Shown in pieces: positions 1 through 8,356 of a stretch of 64,000 bases of DNA. The stretch spans positions 124,001-188,000 of the forward strand of contig NZ_JAXBME010000007.1 of assembly GCF_033963835.1 (NCBI RefSeq). Direction: 5' to 3'. Each line of letters opens with the position of its first letter. The first letter of the stretch is position 1. The position numbers were made by a program, and so were the translations under genes. The notes beneath the pieces were generated by a model. It worked only from the letters and a program-made list of their open reading frames with translations, searched no databases and had not been told where the DNA came from. The stretch comes from Cytobacillus sp. IB215665 (GTDB lineage Bacteria > Bacillota > Bacilli > Bacillales > SM2101).

Positions 1-6
1 ACTGTG

Positions 7-513
7 TTATTCAGATTCTGGTGAAAAAGAGCGGCCAGCAAATTCATTATCTAACATAAAGATAGCATTGCTGTCATTTTCAATACGCTTTAATTTTTGA
101 ATAATACTATCAAATAAATCTTCTTCTTCAACTTGCTCTTCGATAAACCATTTCAAAAAATTAATCGTTGCATGTTCACGCTCATCCAATGCAATGTCTG
201 ATAATTGGTATATACGCTTGGTAACTTCTTTTTCATGGCTTAACGCTTTTTCATAAGCGTCCAACAGTGATGAAAATTCATTATTTGGTTCATGGAAGCC
301 GATAATTGTTGCACGTTCACCTAAAGCATTTATAAAGTTATAAAATTTCATCGCATGAAAACGCTCTTCCTCTGCTTGGACTAAAAAGAAGTTCGCAAAA
401 CCATCAAAGCTTTCAGACGAACAGTATGCTGCCATTGCCATGTACGCATGTGCAGAATAAAATTCAAAATTCATTTGTTCATTTAAACCTTCAAGTAATT
501 TTTTACTTATCAT
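7..513 (-). CDS. ftnA: Ferritin, non-heme iron storage protein
   Basis: A 168-residue bacterial ferritin, which oxidises Fe(II) and stores the iron in a cytosolic 24-mer shell. The ferroxidase residues of the FtnA family are all present at the family positions: Glu17, Glu50, His53, Glu94, Gln127 and Glu130. The length is normal. The ATG is preceded by GAAGGAGAG at good spacing. It appears to be transcribed alone; a TATAAT-like box lies at 550-555 on the minus strand. No PerR or Fur box was recognised upstream, unlike the dps gene at 41.5 kb. Confidence 0.93.
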   Translation of the reverse strand: MISKKLLEGLNEQMNFEFYSAHAYMAMAAYCSSESFDGFANFFLVQAEEERFHAMKFYNFINALGERATIIGFHEPNNEFSSLLDAYEKALSHEKEVTKRIYQLSDIALDEREHATINFLKWFIEEQVEEEDLFDSIIQKLKRIENDSNAIFMLDNEFAGRSFSPESE

Positions 514-680
514 TGTATACTCTCCTTCATTGCTATGTTTTCCCTTTTTATTATAGCACTTTTATGTAGAGTATTCTAAAACGAAGTGCAACCATTTAGT
601 AAATTTGAACATGTGTAAAATCTATTCCACCTGTTTGTTGTGGAAATTGCTTTTTTATTTTTTTGTTTCTCATTACATTA

Positions 681-826
681 GGCTGTTTTCGCATTGATGT
701 ATTAAGAAGCAAACACGTACATTAATAGAGTTTGTGGCATCTTCTCTTCAGTATAATGATACTAAAACTACTTTTTTATAGTGCTAAGTTGATAACAATA
801 GCAACAATACATACTAAAAGAGACTT
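681..826 (+). repeat. Dispersed intergenic element, copy 1
   Basis: Starts with GGCTGTTTTCGCATTGATG and ends with ...GCAACAATACATACTAAAAGAGACTT. It carries the shared inner block AAACACGTA ... GTGGCATCTTCTC. It fills the gap between ftnA and rsgI, and nothing else is recognisable in that gap. One of about 13 related copies in the window. Confidence 0.75.
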
Positions 827-829
827 ATT

Positions 830-2560
830 TTAATAGTAAAAAATATGTTCTTCTAGTTCTTTCTGTTCATCATTATTCTTTTTATTGTCGTGATCACTTT
901 TTTCTTTTTTGTCTTTTTTGTTCATATGATCACTTTTATCTTCTTTATCCTTTTTGTTCTCATGATCCCATTTATCTTTTCTGTCTTTTTTGTTCTCATG
1001 ATCCCATTTATCTTTTTTGTTCTCACGGTCCCTTTTATCTTCTTTATCCTTTTTGTTCTCATGATCCCATTTATCTTTTCTGTCTTTTTTGTTCTCATGA
1101 TCCCATTTATCTTTTTTGTTCTCACGGTCCCTTTTATCTTCTTTATCCTTTTTGTTCTCATGATCCCATTTATCTTTTCTGTCTTTTTTGTTCTCATGAT
1201 CCCATTTATCTTTTTTGTCTTTTTTGTTCTCATGATCCCATTTATCTTTTTTATCTTTTTTGTTCTCATGATCCCATTTATCTTTTTTGTCTTTTTTGTT
1301 CTCACGGTCCCTTTTATCTTCTTTATCCTTTTTGTTCTCATGATCCCATTTATCTTTTCTGTCTTTTTTGTTCTCATGATCCCATTTATCTTTTTTGTCT
1401 TTTTTGTTCTCATGATCCCATTTATCTTTTTTGTCTTTTTTGTTCTCATGATCCCATTTATCTTTTTTGTCTTTTTTGTTCTCATGATCCCATTTATCTT
1501 TTTTGTCTTTTTTGTTCTCATGATCCCATTTATCTTTTTTGTCTTTTTTGTTCTCATGATCCCATTTATCTTTTTTGTCTTTTTTGTTCTCATGATCCCA
1601 TTTATCTTTTTTGTCTTTTTTGTTCTCATGATCCCATTTATCTTTTTTGTCTTTTTTGTTCTCATGATCCCATTTATCTTTTTTGTCTTTTTTGTTCTCA
1701 TGATCCCATTTATCTTTTTTGTCTTTTTTGTTCTCATGATCCCATTTATCTTTTTTATCCTTTGATTCTTTTTTCTCTAAGTTATCCCTATGATTTTCTA
1801 ACTTAATGATGTTTTCGTTTTTTAAATGGCTAGAGGATGTTTTAGCATCCTCACCTTCCTTATGCTCTTTATCTCTATTTTCAGCTTCTTCAATTAAGTA
1901 TTTACCAGTAGAGATACCCTGTTCCTCTGCTTTCTTACGTGTATTTTCATCACTTTTAACAGAGGTGACATGAATAGTATCCTTTTCTAATGTTTCAGAT
2001 ATTAACACAATTTTTTCTTCTAGTTTTTTTTCAATATCTTTTGTTGTAGATTCTTGATGTATTTGTACCGTTGTAATAAGTAGATTACTACCTTCAATTA
2101 AATGTCCATTCTTCTTGCTTTCATCAATGATAGAATTTGTGACAAACGTAATATCTTGTTTTTCCCAATCTGGTAAATTCTCAATAATTCTTTCACCCTC
2201 GGTGTTAAGTGCTGTTACGCTTAAAACCTCTAGCTTGTTATTTATAGATAATTCTATACTCGGGTTAATATCAATTGACATATAAGCAAAAACCTTATTT
2301 GGCGTATAAAATGGTAAAATAGAAATAAAAACTAATAGAGCGGCTATTGTGCTAACAAGTGCAATCTTCCATTTTTCAATTCGTGAAATTTTTAACAAAA
2401 ATGAATAACTTCTTTTCCCCTCACGAAAGGGCAGAAATATAATCTCTTGACCAATATCATATTGTTGTTCCAGCAGCTTATTTGTCCGTAAAAATTCTCC
2501 TTCATCTGTTAATACTGTAACAAATTTACTGCTTATTTCCATAATGACCCCCTTTTTCAA
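830..2560 (-). CDS. rsgI: Anti-sigma-I factor RsgI with long repeat tail
   Basis: A membrane-anchored anti-sigma factor of 576 residues that should hold SigI inactive. Residues 1-60 form the cytoplasmic RsgI_N domain. One membrane helix spans about 63-85, followed by the extracellular RsgI domain with the conserved NPS motif (Asn99-Pro100). In this family that Asn-Pro bond is the reported self-cleavage point. From about residue 270 the protein is about 25 units of the 12-mer KKDKKDKWDHEN and variants, extremely charged and nearly identical in DNA. The start is TTG; GGAGGTGAT, which overlaps the last codons of sigI, sits 6 bases ahead of it. An ATG six codons in (2542) is the alternative. Two bases separate it from sigI, so the pair should be one transcript. 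Confidence 0.9.
   Translation of the reverse strand: MKKGVIMEISSKFVTVLTDEGEFLRTNKLLEQQYDIGQEIIFLPFREGKRSYSFLLKISRIEKWKIALVSTIAALLVFISILPFYTPNKVFAYMSIDINPSIELSINNKLEVLSVTALNTEGERIIENLPDWEKQDITFVTNSIIDESKKNGHLIEGSNLLITTVQIHQESTTKDIEKKLEEKIVLISETLEKDTIHVTSVKSDENTRKKAEEQGISTGKYLIEEAENRDKEHKEGEDAKTSSSHLKNENIIKLENHRDNLEKKESKDKKDKWDHENKKDKKDKWDHENKKDKKDKWDHENKKDKKDKWDHENKKDKKDKWDHENKKDKKDKWDHENKKDKKDKWDHENKKDKKDKWDHENKKDKKDKWDHENKKDKKDKWDHENKKDKKDKWDHENKKDRKDKWDHENKKDKEDKRDRENKKDKKDKWDHENKKDKKDKWDHENKKDKKDKWDHENKKDRKDKWDHENKKDKEDKRDRENKKDKWDHENKKDRKDKWDHENKKDKEDKRDRENKKDKWDHENKKDRKDKWDHENKKDKEDKSDHMNKKDKKEKSDHDNKKNNDEQKELEEHIFYY
910..1762 (-). repeat. Tandem 36-bp repeat inside rsgI
   Basis: About 25 head-to-tail units of 36 bp (12 codons, KKDKKDKWDHEN). 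Two units are shortened to 27 bp, and some read RDREN or SDHMN instead of WDHEN. A 99-bp super-unit (9+12+12 codons) occurs twice exactly and once with changes near the 3' end of the gene. Synonymous positions are almost identical between units, which points to recent slippage or unequal exchange. Because the unit is a multiple of three without stops, long ORFs also appear in other frames and on the plus strand; these are by-products. Confidence 0.95.
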
Positions 2561-2562
2561 TT

Positions 2563-3297
2563 TTAGATCACCTCCTTCAAATATTCTTTTAGAAACAAGT
2601 AATCACCAGTGAGAATGACCGAAATGGCAATTATATATTTGCGGTTTCTCTCTATCGTTTTTCGGCTCACTTTTACTTGTTTTTCTAATTGTTTTATTGG
2701 TAACTGTTTCTTTGCCAACAAACTAGCTCGAAGCTCTTCATGATCAACAAGAATCTTCGCTACAGTAATGGCATTTTGCCTAGCATCGGTATGCTTTGGT
2801 GATTGATTTACTAAATCTTGAAATGTTAAGCCAAATGTTTTAAGCTCCTGCTTATATTGCTCAATCTCTTCTTTTCGTCGTTCTTGTTCAACTTGTTTGC
2901 CATATTCTTCGAAGGATAGATGTGACTCTAGTGTTTGAGGACGTACATCGTTTTCACTTTCATGTAAATCATATGGTATTGACCTGTTACGCGCTTGTTT
3001 CCGAATGTAATCTATGACTCTCCTCTTAATTATTAACTCAGCAAAAGCTAAAAAAGAACGACCTTTTTCTCTTTCAAATTTTTCAATTGCGTCATTGAAA
3101 GCAATAAGACCAATGCTAAACTCATCATCTGTTTCATCAATATATCGTTTACATACAGAGGAGACAGTCTTGGCAATAAAAGGATGATATTTCTTTATAA
3201 TCTTGTAATGTAATTGACTGTTACCGCTTTGGATTTCTCCAATTATTGCTTCTAATGATTTTTCTTTCTTGCCAATTTTAAACAACAGACTGAGCAC
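2563..3297 (-). CDS. sigI: RNA polymerase sigma factor SigI
   Basis: A 244-residue sigma-70-type factor of the SigI family, which serves heat and envelope stress in Bacillus and carbohydrate sensing in clostridia. The region-2-like core lies around residues 30-110 (e.g. FSIGLIAFNDAIEKFE, then FLAFAELIIKRRVIDYIRK). The C-terminal helix-turn-helix (KQVKVSRKTIERNRKYI) lies near residue 210. The start is GTG with AGGGGTG upstream. It is followed immediately by its partner rsgI. A possible SigI-type promoter at 3326-3354 suggests autoregulation. Confidence 0.92.
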   Translation of the reverse strand: MLSLLFKIGKKEKSLEAIIGEIQSGNSQLHYKIIKKYHPFIAKTVSSVCKRYIDETDDEFSIGLIAFNDAIEKFEREKGRSFLAFAELIIKRRVIDYIRKQARNRSIPYDLHESENDVRPQTLESHLSFEEYGKQVEQERRKEEIEQYKQELKTFGLTFQDLVNQSPKHTDARQNAITVAKILVDHEELRASLLAKKQLPIKQLEKQVKVSRKTIERNRKYIIAISVILTGDYLFLKEYLKEVI

Positions 3298-3325
3298 CGA
3301 TTACACCCCTCTTCCTAATATGAAG

Positions 3326-3354
3326 TTCGGTAGCTCTGCTTTTTTTATAGGGGT
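3326..3354 (-). promoter_or_regulatory. Possible SigI-type promoter of sigI-rsgI
   Basis: Reading the minus strand, ACCCC (3354-3350) and CGAA (3329-3326) are 20 bases apart, and the sigI start follows 29 bases later. SigI promoters in Bacillus have a C-rich -35 and a CGAA-like -10. A similar pair (ACCCC, 19 bases, CGTA) stands ahead of the neighbouring DUF5667 gene. Assigned by eye. Confidence 0.35.
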
Positions 3355-3363
3355 AGAAAATAG

Positions 3364-3392
3364 AAAAATAGTCATTTTTTTTGACTATTTTT
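3364..3392. terminator. A/T-rich hairpin with T runs on both sides
   Basis: AAAAATAGTCA (3364-3374) pairs with TGACTATTTTT (3382-3392). It lies between the DUF5667 gene and sigI and could stop read-through on either strand. Confidence 0.45.
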
Positions 3393-3510
3393 TTACATAC
3401 CACTATATTCATCTAACTTATATAATCTACAACACTTTTATTATAACAACATGGTATGTTCAGCAACATAAGCCACTAACAATTACCGAATATTACCTAA
3501 GTGTAATCAA

Positions 3511-3540
3511 GAAAAAAAGCACTCAATTATATTGAGTGCC
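3511..3540 (-). terminator. Rho-independent terminator
   Basis: GCACTCAAT (3519-3527), TAT loop, ATTGAGTGC (3531-3539). On the minus strand the stem is followed by seven T. It should end the transcript of the DUF5667 gene, whose stop is at 3723. Confidence 0.75.
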
Positions 3541-3722
3541 TTAATAACTTGACAATTGTTAACAATATTTCTAGTTATCATTGTAGGATATGTATTTTCC
3601 TCGCTTAGTGTTGGTAGCACTTTGTGTTAACACGGATTATTATATCACGTATTATTAGTGAAATGGTTACGAAATGATTACAATACATCAATTACATCAT
3701 TTACTATTTTTTCACTGTTGTT

Positions 3723-4595
3723 CTATTTTTTGTTTTTTTCCTCGTTCCTTAGTTCCTTTTCCTTTTTTTTCTGTTCTTTTTTCATTTCATGTGCTTTTTT
3801 CTTCTGTTCTTTTTCTAATTCTTTCTGATCTTTGTGATTTTGTTTCTTATTCTTGTCATGTTTTTGATCCTGAGCATCATTTTCAATGTCTTCATACAAC
3901 TCATTAATTATTAGTTCAATATCATCTTCAATATTTTTTTGTTCTTCTTGTAATGCTCCAAGTTTTGTCATCTTGTCGCCAATTCGCTTGTAACTTTTTT
4001 CAATATTTTTCTTTAGTGCTTCTTGTGCATTATTATTCCCTACTTTCTCCAAAGCAGCAGTTAAAGATATAATATTTTGTGCGAGTTGTGTTTTAATATC
4101 GGTCATTTCATCTTGCTGTTCTATGCTAATATTTCCATTATTATCGATATTAGGTTGGCTTGTATCTCCATAAATATCGTTATTGCTATCTTCATCACTA
4201 CGACTCTTTGCTTCCTCATCCTGTCTATCTTCAATTATACCTTCAGAATCATCTATTAGCTTTGTAGCCTTAAGGATCAATTCCTCAGCTAAATCTTTAT
4301 CACCATTAGCTATTAACTTCTCGGCTTCTAACAATCTTTGAGATGAAAACCTTGCTAATAACTCAGCATCATACATATCATCAAACGAAATTGCTAGCTG
4401 TATTTTTTCAAGTGTAATTTTGATAAAATACAAAAAGTCACCTGGTATTGATTTTAGATCTTCACTGTTTGTGTTTAAGCTTGTAGTGCTTTCAATGTCT
4501 GTATTATTTTCATTTGCATTTGCAATAGTACCTGCTACCGCTATTACTACTACTAGAGCACATGCAATGATGCCATTTCTTATAACTTTTATCAA
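3723..4595 (-). CDS. DUF5667-type secreted protein with charged tail
   Basis: 290 residues. A signal peptide or N-terminal anchor covers about 1-27 (hydrophobic stretch ending in ANA). A DUF5667-like helical segment follows at about 50-120, beginning PGDFLYFIKITLEKIQLA, and then a long acidic and lysine-rich coiled-coil-like tail ending in repeated EKEQKKK-type sequence. The function is unknown. The highly charged tail resembles in style the RsgI tail next door, and the gene has its own C-rich/CGTA promoter-like pair, so membership of the SigI regulon is plausible. GGGGTG ahead of the ATG is the likely ribosome site. Confidence 0.7.
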   Translation of the reverse strand: MIKVIRNGIIACALVVVIAVAGTIANANENNTDIESTTSLNTNSEDLKSIPGDFLYFIKITLEKIQLAISFDDMYDAELLARFSSQRLLEAEKLIANGDKDLAEELILKATKLIDDSEGIIEDRQDEEAKSRSDEDSNNDIYGDTSQPNIDNNGNISIEQQDEMTDIKTQLAQNIISLTAALEKVGNNNAQEALKKNIEKSYKRIGDKMTKLGALQEEQKNIEDDIELIINELYEDIENDAQDQKHDKNKKQNHKDQKELEKEQKKKAHEMKKEQKKKEKELRNEEKNKK

Positions 4596-4640
4596 AAACT
4601 ACACACCCCTATTGTTAAAATTTCATATACGTTATAGTTG

Positions 4641-4668
4641 TACGAACTTATTTACTTCTTTTTGGGGT
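4641..4668 (-). promoter_or_regulatory. Possible SigI-type promoter of the DUF5667 gene
   Basis: On the minus strand ACCCC (4668-4664) is followed after 19 bases by CGTA (4644-4641), 45 bases ahead of the start codon. It is compared with the pair ahead of sigI. Speculative. Confidence 0.3.
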
Positions 4669-4892
4669 GAAACTCAATATATTTTGTATTCTAAATATTT
4701 CAATGCGGAATTTTATTAGATATTTCCTTAATTAATCCTTTCTTTACGACAAGTCTCATTATCAAATTCTACCTTTTGTTGTATTTTGCTAGAGAGTAAC
4801 CAACCGTCAACTGCAAGCAATATCAACCACTAGCCAAAAAATTGTTTTCCACAAAGCCGATGGTTTTTTATCCATGTATTGACGACTTTATT

Positions 4893-4910
4893 TTAAGGGT
4901 ATACCCTTAA
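4893..4910. repeat. Perfect 18-bp palindrome
   Basis: TTAAGGGTATACCCTTAA lies 70 bases beyond the stop of the DedA gene, in the otherwise empty gap 4669-4979. It could be an operator or a weak terminator; no T run follows. Confidence 0.5.
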
Positions 4911-4979
4911 CTCTACTCCCCTTTGTCGAAGAAACGAACATTTATTATGCATTCATTTCACAAAATATGGTAAATACTG

Positions 4980-5588
4980 TCAAGTTTTTCGATTTTCTCG
5001 AGTATGTAACATAACGTAAATTATGATGGTGGTTATCATAATAATAACTACAATATACATAAATCTATTAGCTATTTGTGCAATATCTTGCCATCTTGTC
5101 CCTAATTTGAAGCCCATATAAACATAACAGTATGTGATAGGAAGTGTAGCCGCAAACGTATATAAACTAAAGCTTGTCACACTCATTTTTGCCATTCCAC
5201 AAGGTATTGATATGATCGTCCGAATCCCAGGTAAAAACCTAGCAGAAAAAGCTACAATCCCGCCGTGCTTATCAAAGAATTGCTCTGCTTTTGTTAGCTC
5301 CTTTTCACGTATTAAAAAGTATTTTCCAAACGATGTAAGGAACGGCCTTCCACCAAAACGTCCAAGTGCATACAATGTTAATGGACCAAGCGTTCCTCCA
5401 ATGGTTCCAGCTAACACAACTAACCAAAAATTCATTACTCCTTGATACACAGAATAGCCAGCTAAAGGAAGAACTAATTCAGCAGGTACAAACTCAAATG
5501 TTAATGCAATTAAAATCCCAAAATACGAAAATTCTCTTAGCCATTCAACAAATAATAAAATTAATTCTTCCAAATAAATCACCAACAT
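4980..5588 (-). CDS. DedA/VTT-domain membrane protein
   Basis: A 202-residue DedA family protein, probably a polyprenyl-phosphate or phospholipid translocase of the cytoplasmic membrane. Several hydrophobic segments and the family signatures are visible: FEFVPAELVLPLAGY near 32-46, GGTLGPLTLYALGR near 63-76, and the basic loop FSARFLPGIRTIISIPCGMAKM near 114-135. The membrane-entry arginine and proline residues typical of the family are present. The start is uncertain because no strong ribosome site precedes the ATG. Confidence 0.88.
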   Translation of the reverse strand: MLVIYLEELILLFVEWLREFSYFGILIALTFEFVPAELVLPLAGYSVYQGVMNFWLVVLAGTIGGTLGPLTLYALGRFGGRPFLTSFGKYFLIREKELTKAEQFFDKHGGIVAFSARFLPGIRTIISIPCGMAKMSVTSFSLYTFAATLPITYCYVYMGFKLGTRWQDIAQIANRFMYIVVIIMITTIIIYVMLHTRENRKT

Positions 5589-6295
5589 TCACTATTTTCG
5601 TTTTTAGTAATACAAAAAACTGTTTGCTAATAGTTTGTTGTGTTTCGTTCTAAGAAAAAATTATATTTACAATAGATTTCTCAATACCTATTTTCTTATT
5701 AAATAGACCTATGTTAGCTTTGTTAACAATTAAGAGCGATAGTAGTTTGCTACTTTAATAAACAAGTTGAATTTAATGATATTTCATATAAACATTTAAC
5801 AAGAAGCATTATTTGTAATTTCGTACATAGCTGTTTTCGTATTAATTGCTGTTTTTTGTAATGAGAGCTAAATATTAATATAACTAACATTCGGGATATC
5901 TCTTCTTCTCTAAATGTTATAAATAATCATATCAACACATCAACTACTCGGTTATAAGTGAAAAAGTAACAAAGTTAACGAAAAGAGCCTTGTACAAAAG
6001 TATATTTTTCAACAGGTAAAAAAATGACATAAAAAAAGCAGGATGCAAATCTTAAATTACATGGAGTATGTAAAGAACCCCGAATTCATAATGCAACACC
6101 ATACAGATATATCTAAGTAGGTTGTTCACTTATTATTCTAGGATTTTGATTAATGATTACATAGGTATTTCTTCAAAAATCTGGCACAATTCAGAAAGAA
6201 CTTCACTTTCCTTATCATGATTGGTTATTTCTATGCAAACAGTTCTTTTAGGATATCTTTATTGGTAATTATTTCTTGAATATCAAATAACTATC
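5589..6295. other. Long intergenic gap, one repeat copy
   Basis: About 700 bases without a credible gene. It holds dispersed-element copy 2 (5829-5991). The rest is AT-rich sequence in which nothing else was recognised until the GntR operator at 6296. Confidence 0.6.
5829..5991 (+). repeat. Dispersed intergenic element, copy 2
   Basis: Begins AGCTGTTTTCGTATTAATTG and ends AACAAAGTTAACGAAAAGAGCCTT. The ends are complementary (GCTGTTTTCG / CGAAAAGAGC). Confidence 0.8.
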
Positions 6296-6312
6296 ATATA
6301 TACTGTATATAT
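6276..6312 (+). promoter_or_regulatory. Promoter and operator of the GntR-ABC operon
   Basis: TTGAAT (6276-6281), 17 bases, TATACT (6299-6304). The -10 is covered by a perfect palindrome ATATATAC-T-GTATATAT (6296-6312), a likely site for the GntR-type repressor encoded just downstream (autorepression). Confidence 0.65.
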
Positions 6313-6349
6313 ACGATATAAACAGTTAGAGGAACTTTGGAGTGAAACT

Positions 6350-6727
6350 ATGCATATATCAGTATCTCTAAATTCAAAATCACCAATATATTCACAAATT
6401 GTGGAGCAAATTGAAAATCAAATTCTTACAGGACACCTTAAAGAAGCGGAACTTCTTCCTTCTATTCGAAATCTTGCTCAGAATTTGAAGATAAGTGTGA
6501 TAACAACGAAAAGGGCATATGATGAGTTGGAGAAGAAAGGTCTTATAACATCTGTCGCTGGCAAAGGAACTTTTGTTTCAGGTAACACAAAAGAATTAAT
6601 CAGAGAAGACAAATGCCGAGGATTAGAAAATCAATTAATGCAAGTTATTATGAAAAGTAAAGTTTTAGGAATCAATCGCGAAGAATTAATTAATATGCTT
6701 ATATTTTTGTATGGAGAGGATGAATAA
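6350..6727 (+). CDS. GntR/YtrA-type transcriptional repressor
   Basis: 125 residues. An N-terminal winged helix of the GntR family (about 10-75: SPIYSQIVEQIENQILTG ... LPSIRNLAQNLKISVITTKRAYDELEKKGLI) is followed by a short C-terminal dimer helix, as in the YtrA/YhcF subfamily. GGAGTG precedes the ATG. It is first in an operon with an ABC ATPase (overlapping start), a permease and a 34-residue peptide. The order regulator-ATPase-permease recalls the staphylococcal pmtRAB exporter of phenol-soluble modulins. Confidence 0.88.
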   Translation: MHISVSLNSKSPIYSQIVEQIENQILTGHLKEAELLPSIRNLAQNLKISVITTKRAYDELEKKGLITSVAGKGTFVSGNTKELIREDKCRGLENQLMQVIMKSKVLGINREELINMLIFLYGEDE

Positions 6728-7580
6728 TTATATGCATGTAATTGAGTTGTGTGGGTTTTCTAAATCTTATAGAGATTTTAATTTGAATGATTTAAATATT
6801 AAGATTAACAGTGGTTACATCACCGGTTTAATTGGGCCGAATGGCGCTGGTAAAACAACGTTAATTAACGCGATTATGAACTTAATTCCACCTGATCAAG
6901 GAGAAGTTATTGTATTTAACAAGTCGATGGGAACATGGGAAAGAGAAATTAAACAAAGAATTGGCTTTGTGTACGATGAAGACTTTTATTATAACCATCT
7001 TTCTATAAAGGAAATGGGAAAGATCATCGCATCATTTTATTCAAACTGGAACGATGCTGTTTTCAAACAATATCTAACAGAATTTAAATTGCCTGAACGT
7101 AAAAAAATCGGTAACTTATCAAAAGGAATGAAAATCAAATTCTCCTTGGCAGCTGCACTCGCACATGAACCTGATTTATTAATAATGGATGAACCTACCT
7201 CTGGACTTGATCCAGTGTTTAGAAGGAGAGTATTATCGATATTAAGTGATTATATCCAAAATGAAAATCGATCAGTTCTTTTTTCAACTCATATAAGTAC
7301 AGATTTAGAAAGGATAGCAGATTACATTGTTTATATAAGTAACGGACAATTAATATTTAGTGGTAGTAAAGAGGACCTATTAGATGAATATTTTATATTA
7401 AAAGGACCTATTGGATCACTGCCAATGAATAAACAATTATTAGGTTTACAGCAATCACCTCTAGGATTCGAAGGTTTAATTTCAAAAAACATCTATTCTG
7501 AAAGCTCATTTGATAGTCAAGTTGTTGTAGAGAAACCTACACTAGATGATATTTTGATTTATACACAGGGGGCTTGTTAA
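6720..7580 (+). CDS. ABC transporter ATP-binding protein
   Basis: About 286 residues. Counted from the upstream ATG at 6711, Walker A (GPNGAGKTT) is at 42-50, the signature LSKGM at 135-139, and Walker B (LLIMDE) at 155-160. It energises the ABC-2 permease encoded next. The start could be ATG 6711, 6720 or 6732; GGAGAGG at 6713-6719 is best placed for 6732 (spacing 12), and all overlap or closely follow the gntR stop at 6727. The subfamily is the drug/peptide export type (YtrB, PmtA), but the substrate is unknown. Confidence 0.88.
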   Translation: MNNYMHVIELCGFSKSYRDFNLNDLNIKINSGYITGLIGPNGAGKTTLINAIMNLIPPDQGEVIVFNKSMGTWEREIKQRIGFVYDEDFYYNHLSIKEMGKIIASFYSNWNDAVFKQYLTEFKLPERKKIGNLSKGMKIKFSLAAALAHEPDLLIMDEPTSGLDPVFRRRVLSILSDYIQNENRSVLFSTHISTDLERIADYIVYISNGQLIFSGSKEDLLDEYFILKGPIGSLPMNKQLLGLQQSPLGFEGLISKNIYSESSFDSQVVVEKPTLDDILIYTQGAC

Positions 7581-7582
7581 AA

Positions 7583-8236
7583 ATGATGAAGCTACTTTTG
7601 AAAGACATACAAATTCAAAGAAGGTTTATATTTCTTGGTTTTGTGTTTATCGGTTTTTTCTTTTTTTTATTAGGCGCTTTTGAAGGTTTACCTCTTGCTG
7701 TACCAGCAGCACTATTCAGCCACTTCTTAATTGTACTTGCAAGTAAATCTGATGAGAAAAATAATAATAGTCGATTGTTGGCTTCTTTTCCACTTCGCAG
7801 AAGGGAAATCGTAACCTCAAAATATATAGGAATTTTTATGTTTATGGCAATCTCCTTCTTTATAACCACCTTATGGAGGTGGGTCACCGGTTTTTTTCTT
7901 CCTGCAAATGAACTCCCTTGGTTTAGTTTTCAATCTGTAATAATATCTATTCTCATTTTACTTCTGTTTTATAGTATTTATTTTCCTATTTTTTTCATGA
8001 CGGGTTCTCGTATAGTACAGGTCCTAGATTTAATAGTTATATTGACGATAGGTGGAGTGATCATATTAGGTTTACGAATTTTAGAATGGATGGATATAAA
8101 CATTAGTTTAATATTCTCCGACTTATTAAGATACAATGTAATATCTCTGTCATTATGGTTATCTACCGCATGTTTAATGTTAATAATCGTGTCTTGGGTT
8201 CTTTCTATTTTTGTTTACGAACGTAGAAATATATAA
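7583..8236 (+). CDS. ABC-2 type permease subunit
   Basis: About 217 residues with six hydrophobic stretches. The region SKSDEKNNNSRLLASFPLRRREIVTSKYIG after the second stretch is the cytosolic loop typical of the ABC2_membrane_5 (PmtB-like) family. ATG 7583 is preferred because GGGGG lies nine bases upstream; the reading frame overlaps the end of the ATPase gene. It probably pairs with the ATPase as an exporter. Confidence 0.82.
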   Translation: MMKLLLKDIQIQRRFIFLGFVFIGFFFFLLGAFEGLPLAVPAALFSHFLIVLASKSDEKNNNSRLLASFPLRRREIVTSKYIGIFMFMAISFFITTLWRWVTGFFLPANELPWFSFQSVIISILILLLFYSIYFPIFFMTGSRIVQVLDLIVILTIGGVIILGLRILEWMDINISLIFSDLLRYNVISLSLWLSTACLMLIIVSWVLSIFVYERRNI

Positions 8237-8248
8237 AGGGGGAGAATT

Positions 8249-8353
8249 ATGTTTGTACGAATATTCCATAAACTAGGTAAAAAGTGGATTAATGTAGTAT
8301 TCGTTGTTGTAATCATACTACTAATAGTTGGAGTTTATTATCTCGTAGTATAA
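8249..8353 (+). CDS. 34-residue single-span membrane peptide
   Basis: A short ORF 12 bases after the permease stop, with a strong ribosome site (AAAGGGGGAG) and ATG start. The peptide begins MFVRIFHKLGKKWIN (basic, amphipathic) and continues with about 19 hydrophobic residues. No homologue is recognised. It is co-directional and closely spaced, hence probably the last gene of the operon. It could be a small transporter subunit or an exported membrane-active peptide. Confidence 0.6.
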   Translation: MFVRIFHKLGKKWINVVFVVVIILLIVGVYYLVV

Positions 8354-8356
8354 ACA

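Noticed and set aside
910-1762. CRISPR-like array (36-bp direct repeats)
   Set aside because: The units are contiguous with no unique spacers and encode a regular peptide in frame with RsgI.
890-1765. Plus-strand 291-residue ORF of repeated hydrophobic FFVLMIPFIF units, and a minus-strand ORF at 922-1737 in another frame
   Set aside because: Both are antisense or off-frame readings of the rsgI repeat, whose 36-bp unit has no stops in several frames. Neither has a ribosome site, and they end with the repeat.
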